From positions 1 to 5,175 of the forward strand of contig DHOF01000073.1 of NCBI GenBank assembly GCA_002411615.1: DNA of 5,175 nt, in the 5' to 3' direction. The stretch comes from Ruminococcaceae bacterium UBA5397 (GTDB taxonomy: Bacteria > Bacillota > Clostridia > Oscillospirales > Acutalibacteraceae). Positions 1 through 4,262 of this stretch are shown one piece after another. Positions within the stretch are counted from its first letter, which is position 1, and every line of letters starts with the position of its first letter. A model generated the notes under the pieces. It searched no databases, had not been told where the DNA came from, and saw only the letters and a program-made list of their open reading frames with translations. The translations under genes were made by a program, and so were the position numbers.

Positions 1-149
1 CACGTTGAGACGGTATGCTTATTGTCCAGACTCAATGCAAACGAGCATATTGAAGAGACACCCTGCATATAAAGCGCAAGTACAGGTTAAATGTCAGAAA
101 GTATTGCAAGCTTCCAAAATCAGAGAATGCAAAGGCTTTTATAAAATAA
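1..149 (+). pseudogene. rlmD: C-terminal end of a RlmD-type 23S rRNA (uracil-C5)-methyltransferase, apparently frameshifted and shortened
   Basis: The reading frame starting at base 1 is open from the left edge to a TAA at 70-72 and begins HVETVCLLSRLNANEHIE. HVETV-x-LLSR is the hallmark near the end of the catalytic domain of RlmD/RumA-type SAM-dependent RNA methyltransferases, which methylate a uracil in 23S rRNA. In many Clostridia the enzyme continues into an extra C-terminal domain containing a Y-x-x-PKSE motif. Here a second frame, codons from 54 to the TAA at 147-149, reads LHIKRKYRLNVRKYCKLPKSENAK over most of its length (about 63-134), which resembles that extension. So the tail seems to be present but in another frame, with roughly 35-40 residues missing between the pieces. 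The catalytic part lies outside the window, so the enzyme may still work with a 23-residue tail. The family call is from remembered motifs only. A terminator follows directly. Confidence 0.55.
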
Positions 150-156
150 AAATATT

Positions 157-195
157 GCCGGGTATCTGCTTTTACAGGTGCCCGGCCTTTTTTTT
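157..195 (+). terminator. Rho-independent terminator after the rlmD-like gene
   Basis: GCCGGG at 157-162 pairs with CCCGGC at 181-186. The stem continues inward through 163-168 and 175-180 (two G-U pairs), giving 12 pairs with a 6-nt loop (169-174), followed by eight T residues at 188-195. The G-U pairs form only in RNA made from the plus strand, which fits termination of the gene entering from the left. It also insulates the tetR operon from upstream reading. Confidence 0.9.
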
Positions 196-214
196 AAAAA
201 AACAGTTTGGCTCA

Positions 215-243
215 TTGACAAACTAATGGAATTAGTTTAATAT
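215..243 (+). promoter_or_regulatory. Sigma-70-type promoter of the tetR-MATE operon
   Basis: A perfect -35 box TTGACA (215-220) is separated by exactly 17 bases from TAATAT (238-243), a five-of-six match to the -10 consensus. Transcription should begin near 250, about 30 nt before the regulator's ATG. Such a strong promoter needs repression, and the operator palindromes lie directly on it. Confidence 0.88.
220..238. promoter_or_regulatory. Operator 1: palindrome AAACTAAT-GGA-ATTAGTTT
   Basis: Perfect 8-bp inverted repeat around a 3-bp centre. It fills the spacer between the -35 and -10 boxes and touches both. A repressor bound here would block RNA polymerase, a common arrangement for TetR-family autoregulation. 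The same core recurs at 246-262. Assignment to the adjacent TetR-type protein is inferred from position, symmetry and size. Confidence 0.8.
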
Positions 244-245
244 GT

Positions 246-262
246 AACTAATATCATTAGTT
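246..262. promoter_or_regulatory. Operator 2: palindrome AACTAAT-ATC-ATTAGTT
   Basis: Perfect 7-bp inverted repeat with the same arms as the palindrome at 220-238 and an unrelated 3-bp centre. The two centres (229 and 254) are 25 bp apart. This copy covers the predicted transcription start and ends just before the ribosome binding site. The conserved arms with a variable centre are what is expected of a protein-binding site. Confidence 0.8.
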
Positions 263-280
263 TTTTTGGGAGGCGAAGAA

Positions 281-859
281 ATGTCACAAAAAGGGTTGAG
301 CAGGGAAGTCCTTATCGATGCTGCGGTAAATGTTATCGAGCAATATGGACGGAACAATTTTTCAATGAAGCTCGTCGCAGACGAACTGGGAGTGAAAACC
401 GCCTCGCTGTATAACCATGTGAAAAATATGAGCGAGTTGTTGGTGGGGGTGTGCAATTACGCGCTGAGACTGCAGAAAGACTCAGAAATGCAGGCAATCA
501 AGGATCTGAGCCGTGAGCAGGCAGTCTATGCGCTTGCCGAAGCTTATCGGCGCTTTGCAAAAGAGCACAGAGAGCTTTATTGGCTTGTAATGAATGTAGC
601 GGCTTCCGACAATCATGTGCTGGATGAAGCTGCTGTGTGCATCACAGAGCCGATTGTCAAAATGCTCACGGACTATGACATTGAAGAAGATGAAAAGATA
701 CACTTTCGGCGTTTCTTCCGCAGCATTGTGCATGGTTATGTTTCGGAGATGGATACCGGATTTTTCTCACATTACCCAGCGGATACTGACAAAAGCTTTC
801 ATTTTGCGATCAAGTGCTTTTCTGACAGCCTAAATCGTGCAGAAAAGAGGCAGCATTGA
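281..859 (+). CDS. TetR/AcrR-family transcriptional regulator
   Basis: A 192-residue one-component repressor, a normal length for TetR proteins. Residues about 7-53 form the DNA-binding domain: an opening helix (REVLIDAAVNVIEQYG) and a helix-turn-helix around FSMKLVADELGVKTASLYNH (28-47), with the usual family spacing and the typical SLYNH-x-K recognition end. The rest is a helical ligand and dimer domain. AYRRFAKEHRELY and the later RSIVHGYVSEMDTGFF resemble the WHG/TetR_C_33-type C-terminal domain. The ATG at 281 is chosen because GGGAGG (268-273) sits 7 nt upstream; an in-frame TTG at 266 would lie inside that site. It shares a transcript with the MATE pump that overlaps its stop codon and is likely to repress both through the two upstream palindromes. 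The inducer cannot be told from sequence. Confidence 0.93.
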   Translation: MSQKGLSREVLIDAAVNVIEQYGRNNFSMKLVADELGVKTASLYNHVKNMSELLVGVCNYALRLQKDSEMQAIKDLSREQAVYALAEAYRRFAKEHRELYWLVMNVAASDNHVLDEAAVCITEPIVKMLTDYDIEEDEKIHFRRFFRSIVHGYVSEMDTGFFSHYPADTDKSFHFAIKCFSDSLNRAEKRQH

Positions 860-2247
860 ACGTGGGTATAGAAAAAGATGACCTTTTTACTTCTATGCCA
901 GAGAAAAAGGCAGTAATCGCTCTGGCAATTCCGACCGTCATCAGTCAGGTGATCACTGTCATTTACAATATGGCAGACACATTTTTCGTGGGACAGCTGG
1001 GTGATCCTAATCAGGTGGCGGCGGCGACGCTCGCAATGCCGCTCTTTATGGTCATGACCGCTCTTGCAAACTTATTTGGGATTGGCGGCGCAAGTCTTAT
1101 TTCCAGATCCCTTGGAGCGAATGACAGAGAAAGAGCTTCGCACTGTTCTTCCTTCTGCATTTGGACAGCTGTCGCTGCCGCATTTATTTATGGTGTCTCT
1201 GTGCTCATCTTTCTTCCGGCTTTACTGCCAATTCTCGGTGCAAACGACGGAACGTGGGAGTACAGTTCCGAGTACATATTTTGGACGATCGGCATTGGTG
1301 CCGTTCCGACGGTACTGAATCCTGAACTTGCTCATCTTGTAAGAGCGGAGGGCTATTCGAAGCAGGCCAGCATCGGCGTAGCATTTGGTGGGATTCTTAA
1401 TATGGGGCTTGACCCGCTTTTCATTTTTACTTTTAAGATGGAGATTGCAGGTGCGGCAATTGCAACTATGATTTCAAATACGGCTGCCGTAGTTTACTTT
1501 TTCTGGTTTATTCATAAAATTAGGAATGTCAGCACGATAACGATATCGCCCAAACTGTATACACTGAAAGACCATATCCCTGGTGAGGTGCTGGCAGTGG
1601 GACTTCCCAGCTTTATCATCTCCATGATGGCTACCATATCGAATACTGTCCTTAATAAGATTATTTCCACCTATTCAAACGAAGCCGTCGCCGGTATGGG
1701 AATCGCAAAGAAAATCGATCTGCTGTCGTTTGCCATTGCGCAGGGCATGACACAGGGAACGCTTCCTCTAATCGGATACAACTATACCTCAGGAAACAGA
1801 AAACGAATGATGTCAGTGATTAAAACGCTGCTTTTTGATTGTCTGATTATATCTCTTGTCGGCATGATAGCATTGCTCTTTGCTGCTGCCCCAATTACGC
1901 GCCTGTTTATTGATAATGCCGAAACGGTGCAATATGGGAGAAATTTTCTTAGAATTATTTGCCTTGCATGCCCAACGACGGCAGTCAATTTCTTTGTTAT
2001 TACAGTGTTTCAGGCCACTGGAAAAAAGATTCAGCCGATTATTCTGTCACTGCTCCGCAAAGGCACAGTTGATGTTCCGTTAATGTTCCTGTTCGATCAT
2101 CTCGTGGGGATAAGCGGGATAGCGTGGGCAACTCCGGTAGCGGACGTGGTCGCGCTTATCGTGTCAGGCGCATTAGTGATACCATACTTAAAAAAGCTCA
2201 GAATGGGCCAGGGTCAAGCTGCATCAAAGAAGTCGGCGGCACTTTAA
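856..2247 (+). CDS. MATE-family multidrug/metabolite efflux transporter
   Basis: A 463-residue integral membrane protein, typical of the 12-helix MATE family, which exports drugs, toxins or metabolites using Na+ or H+ gradients. MATE hallmarks are YNMADTFFVGQLG (37-49) in the first helix, the LVRAEGYSKQ region followed by GGILNMGLDPLFIF (178-191) in the first half, and AQGMTQGTLPLIGYNYTSGN (295-314) in the second half. The end (LKKLRMGQGQAASKKSAAL) is a short basic cytoplasmic tail. No break or missing segment is seen. The start is not an ATG: TTG at 856 has AAAGAGG (844-850) 5 nt upstream and overlaps the tetR stop as TTGA, suggesting coupled translation; GTG at 862 is the alternative (11-nt spacing). 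The ATG at 895 has no ribosome binding site. Substrate is unknown; the linked TetR repressor suggests an inducible efflux role. Confidence 0.92.
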   Translation: MNVGIEKDDLFTSMPEKKAVIALAIPTVISQVITVIYNMADTFFVGQLGDPNQVAAATLAMPLFMVMTALANLFGIGGASLISRSLGANDRERASHCSSFCIWTAVAAAFIYGVSVLIFLPALLPILGANDGTWEYSSEYIFWTIGIGAVPTVLNPELAHLVRAEGYSKQASIGVAFGGILNMGLDPLFIFTFKMEIAGAAIATMISNTAAVVYFFWFIHKIRNVSTITISPKLYTLKDHIPGEVLAVGLPSFIISMMATISNTVLNKIISTYSNEAVAGMGIAKKIDLLSFAIAQGMTQGTLPLIGYNYTSGNRKRMMSVIKTLLFDCLIISLVGMIALLFAAAPITRLFIDNAETVQYGRNFLRIICLACPTTAVNFFVITVFQATGKKIQPIILSLLRKGTVDVPLMFLFDHLVGISGIAWATPVADVVALIVSGALVIPYLKKLRMGQGQAASKKSAAL

Positions 2248-2444
2248 TAGTTGATGCGCATGAACTGATAAAACGAGGCTAAATCTAGAATTCCCAATTT
2301 AGAATTCTTTCTTTGTTTAATGCGAGTGAATAGTTTTGTTACGATATTTATTTGTTTTTTGAGCAGAAATAATTCGATAATTGCTAGACACGGTCTAGAT
2401 AACGATGGAGAAGAGTTTAGTTTGATTTTAGAAACAGATGCTCC
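2248..2444. other. AT-rich intergenic stretch after the MATE gene, no gene found
   Basis: No credible coding sequence is present. TAGAATTC occurs twice (2286-2293 and 2300-2307). AGAATTC at 2287-2293 can pair with GAATTCT at 2302-2308 around an 8-nt loop followed by TTTCTTTG, at best a weak first terminator for the MATE transcript. A palindrome CTAGAC-ACG-GTCTAG lies at 2384-2398. One frame is open from a GTG at 2326 to a TAG at 2473-2475, but it lacks a ribosome binding site and ends inside the terminator hairpin. Confidence 0.6.
2384..2398. repeat. Short palindrome CTAGAC-ACG-GTCTAG
   Basis: A perfect 6-bp inverted repeat around ACG. Its size and shape suit a dimeric repressor site, but no promoter or gene start is visible beside it. 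Its arms do not match the tetR operators (AACTAAT). It may be a relic of a lost regulatory region or chance. Confidence 0.35.
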
Positions 2445-2500
2445 TTACAAAAGCAAGAGACGCTGTGATCTGTAGGTCACAGCGTCTCTTGCTTTTGTAG
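2445..2500. terminator. Bidirectional terminator between the convergent MATE and AspT-like genes
   Basis: Bases 2446-2468 and 2477-2499 are perfect reverse complements over 23 bp. Adding 2469-2470 with 2475-2476 (one G-U pair) gives a 25-pair stem with a four-base UGUA loop. AAAAGC near one foot and GCTTTT near the other supply a short U run on either strand, so it can end transcripts from both the MATE gene (left) and the AspT-like gene, whose stop is at 2547 (right). Confidence 0.88.
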
Positions 2501-2546
2501 AAAGGTAAAGATTAAAAATTTCGTACTTAGTTTGTAAATTTTAAGG

Positions 2547-3698
2547 TTAGTGCAGTAGTGCTACCATGATTCGTGGTAATATAACCAGACCTACGGTAGC
2601 AATCGGCTGGCACGCCGCATAAAAAGCAGCTACTTTGTCATTTCCAGAAACCAACATAAGTGCATTAAGTGCAGGTGCTGAAGTCATAGCACCTGTGGTT
2701 GCTCCAAGGGAAGCAAAGAGGGGCATTTTGAACAGGTATCTAGATACGATAAATGCGGCCAGTATGGCAACAACACTCATTAATACGCCTACCAAGAATA
2801 ATGTTATGCCATATTGAGATAAGGTGGATACAAATTTCGGGCCGGCAGCTGCACCGTTTGCTAAAAGGAAAAGAGAAATTCCGAAGTCACGCATGGGGAC
2901 CAATGTGGTTTTTGGTGCTTGAAAACTGATTTTACCGATTTTCCCTATGGCAGATACGACGATGCCTGCTATGATCGCACCGCCGCCGTTGCCCAATGAG
3001 AAGGTTAAGCCGCCGCCTACAGGAATTGCAATCGCTCCAAGCATCACACCGAAAGCAATTGTAATGCATACTACAAAAACGCCCGGAGCATCCATTGTAA
3101 TCAGTTTTGCATTTTTTAGTCCAGCCAAACGTTTAGACACAGGTGGGTCTGGTATTTTGGCATTTTCTTCCTCAGCATTTGCTTTGAAAAGCTTTGGAAT
3201 AATCTGTACAAATAGCACAATACTGATGATACCGAATACATACGCAAGTGCATAGCCTACACCTGCTGCCGAATCAGAGCCTACAATTTCCAATGTAGAA
3301 GTAAGTGAAGCAGTGCAGGTGAGTGCGCCTGCCATGACGCCAAGAGATAAATCTATTGGAAGATTAAACATTTTTACTGCCATGGCAATTGTTACTCCGG
3401 CAGATAAAAGAATAGCAAGGGTGGTTGCTATAAATCCCCAAAAGTTAGCCTTTATGTTTGTTACAAAAGAGGGGCCTGCTGAAAGTCCTACGCAGCCCAA
3501 AAACATAACAAGTCCTATGGAGCCCAGCACATCAGGAATTTTCATCCCGAAGCTGCCTAGAATCAGGGCGACAATCAAAACACCGGATGTTCCAAATTTA
3601 AGCCCGCCAAAAGATATTCGCCCAAATATATATCCCAGTGCCAATGCAAGGAAGGCCATAAAAACGCTATTGCCTAAAAGTTTGGTTAAAAAACCCAT
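2547..3698 (-). CDS. AspT/YidE/YbjL-family transporter, short form without RCK domains
   Basis: A 383-residue membrane protein built from two similar halves, as in the aspartate:alanine exchanger family. The repeat is visible in three places: GRISFGGLKFGTSGVLI (26-42) against GGLTFSLGNGGGAII (229-243); GLVMFLGCVGLSAGPSFV (62-79) against GISLFLLANGAAAGPKFV (273-290); and GVMAGALTCTASLTST (120-135) against GATTGAMTSAPALNAL (332-347), the last matching the G-x-x-x-GA-x-T-x-xP-AL signature. A short polar linker (about 171-203, KANAEEENAKIPDPPVSKR) joins them. Well-known members (AspT, YidE, YbjL) are about 550 residues with two RCK_C domains in that position; here they are absent without any sign of a break. 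ATG at 3698 has GGAGG (3709-3713) 10 nt upstream. The substrate cannot be read from sequence; an amino acid or other small anion exchanged across the membrane is a family-based guess. No aspartate decarboxylase gene lies nearby. Confidence 0.85.
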   Translation of the reverse strand: MGFLTKLLGNSVFMAFLALALGYIFGRISFGGLKFGTSGVLIVALILGSFGMKIPDVLGSIGLVMFLGCVGLSAGPSFVTNIKANFWGFIATTLAILLSAGVTIAMAVKMFNLPIDLSLGVMAGALTCTASLTSTLEIVGSDSAAGVGYALAYVFGIISIVLFVQIIPKLFKANAEEENAKIPDPPVSKRLAGLKNAKLITMDAPGVFVVCITIAFGVMLGAIAIPVGGGLTFSLGNGGGAIIAGIVVSAIGKIGKISFQAPKTTLVPMRDFGISLFLLANGAAAGPKFVSTLSQYGITLFLVGVLMSVVAILAAFIVSRYLFKMPLFASLGATTGAMTSAPALNALMLVSGNDKVAAFYAACQPIATVGLVILPRIMVALLH

Positions 3699-3727
3699 AT
3701 TTTTGTTTCCTCCATATCATATTTCAT
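3686..3727 (-). other. Possible 13-codon upstream ORF overlapping the AspT-like start
   Basis: ATG at 3727-3725 opens MKYDMEETKIWVF and stops at 3688-3686, 13 nt inside the transporter gene in another frame. The ribosome binding site of the transporter lies within it. Translation of this peptide could couple to or interfere with the transporter start, but its own ribosome binding site is poor, so it may be chance. Confidence 0.25.
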
Positions 3728-3819
3728 GTTATTATCTCGCTTCTTACGCAAAAATATAAGTTGCCCTAAAGACTTGTGGTGCTTAATGATAACTTTTGAA
3801 AATACCCGACCAGAAGGTA

Positions 3820-3854
3820 TTTCACTTTTGAGTGGTAAACCCGCGAAAGTGAAA
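3820..3854 (-). repeat. Inverted repeat TTTCACTTT / AAAGTGAAA in the leader
   Basis: Nine-base arms (3820-3828 and 3846-3854) are perfectly complementary around a 17-nt middle. It can form a hairpin in the leader RNA about 120 nt ahead of the transporter start. No T run follows it, so it is not an intrinsic terminator by itself. Confidence 0.5.
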
Positions 3855-3895
3855 ATCAATACGATAATCACCGTGCGAAGTGTTATGTGAATTTC

Positions 3896-3905
3896 ATCAC
3901 CTCCT
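3896..3905 (-). promoter_or_regulatory. Perfect but orphan Shine-Dalgarno sequence AGGAGGTGAT
   Basis: A ten-base match to the anti-Shine-Dalgarno end of 16S rRNA on the minus strand. The ATG that follows overlaps the match and is closed by TAA after MKFT. No in-frame ATG, GTG or TTG at normal distance opens a longer reading frame; ATT at 3892 (7 nt after AGGAGG) or ATA at 3886 would open the hydrophobic frame, but these are very rare start codons. Confidence 0.55.
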
Positions 3906-3963
3906 ATAAGGCCAAATGTGTCATTAATTAGGTCGTAGAACAACTTCACCAATGGTCTTATTT

Positions 3964-3992
3964 ATTATACAACAATGAAGCAATTTGCACAA
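3964..3992 (-). promoter_or_regulatory. Promoter of the AspT-like gene
   Basis: On the minus strand a perfect TATAAT (-10, 3969-3964) is preceded by 17 bases and TTGTGC (-35, 3992-3987), a three-of-six match to consensus. Transcription would begin near 3957. The surroundings are very AT-rich and lie just downstream of the terminator of the preceding minus-strand gene, so the transporter should be an independent unit. Confidence 0.7.
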
Positions 3993-4062
3993 TTGATTTA
4001 ACTTGTTTTAAGCTAATTTAACAATGAAAAAGGATAAGAAAACTTGTGATTTGTAAGTAAAT

Positions 4063-4136
4063 AAAAAAACCACCAGGAACTCCCATAAAATAAATTTTGT
4101 AAACAAATCATTTTTAAGGGAGAAACCCGATGGTTT
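4063..4136 (-). terminator. Terminator of the M23 peptidase gene
   Basis: Arms 4067-4084 and 4118-4136 form a two-part stem: AAACCA/TGGTTT and the adjoining pairs, a small internal loop, then CTCCC/GGGAG. In minus-strand RNA, positions 4073/4130 and 4075/4128 make G-U pairs, but in plus-strand RNA they are C-A clashes, so it works as a minus-strand structure. Seven U residues (4069-4063) follow it. The 33-nt AT-rich loop can itself fold (TTTG/CAAA). It lies about 130 nt after the peptidase stop codon. Confidence 0.75.
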
Positions 4137-4262
4137 AAAAGAAGCTTACTACAGATTTTACGATTTACTGCTGAAATGTGTTTTGCAGTCCGATCCGATA
4201 CTGCTCATGGTGGTGGGGGCTTTATGGTTGGCTCATCAAAATAAAAGTTTCCGCAAAAAAAA
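4137..4262. other. 3' region of the M23 transcript, no supported gene
   Basis: Between the peptidase stop and its terminator hairpin no well-started gene is seen. On the plus strand one frame (4141-4284) reads EAYYRFYDLLLKCVLQSD and then a hydrophobic stretch ILLMVVGALWLAHQ with a basic end. It has no start codon near a ribosome binding site (first ATG at 4207, leaving 25 residues) and overlaps the peptidase 3' end, so it is not called a gene. Confidence 0.5.

Larger units (their letters stand above)
3699..3957 (-). promoter_or_regulatory. Long 5' leader of the AspT-like mRNA, possible cis-regulatory region
   Basis: About 260 nt lie between the predicted transcription start (near 3957) and the transporter ATG, much longer than needed. 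The leader contains AGGAGGTGAT (3905-3896 on the minus strand), a complete complement of the 16S rRNA 3' end. The only ATG behind it, at 3897-3895, overlaps it and encodes just MKFT. An inverted repeat TTTCACTTT (3820-3828) / AAAGTGAAA (3846-3854) follows. A frame with one hydrophobic stretch (RTVIIVLIFTFAGLPL) is open from well upstream to 3686, but without a proper start codon. I recognise no known riboswitch or T-box. Either a regulatory leader or a decayed small gene would explain this. Confidence 0.5.

Noticed and set aside
5..226. 73-codon plus-strand frame from a TTG near the left edge.
   Set aside because: It reads through the terminator hairpin and the promoter, and shadows the HVETV frame, which has recognisable family motifs.
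2286..2307. Direct repeats TAGAATTC as possible target-site duplications of an insertion.
   Set aside because: Only six bases separate them and no element lies between; better explained as a weak hairpin or chance in AT-rich DNA.
2326..2475. Open frame from GTG (VNSFVTIFICFLSRNNSIIA...) in the MATE/AspT gap.
   Set aside because: It has no ribosome binding site, no recognisable motif, and its stop codon falls inside the terminator hairpin.
3313..3759. 148-codon plus-strand frame opposite the AspT-like gene.
   Set aside because: It is a proline- and threonine-rich shadow of the transporter on the other strand, with no ribosome binding site.
3830..3845. Plus-strand GAGTGGTAAACCCGCG resembles the T-box motif (GGGTGGTACCGCG).
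   Set aside because: The match is imperfect, no terminator/antiterminator pair or specifier stem is visible, and no plus-strand gene lies downstream to be controlled.
4024..4056. Ten-codon plus-strand frame MKKDKKTCDL.
   Set aside because: Too short, no clear ribosome binding site, and it lies in the AT-rich promoter region of a minus-strand gene.
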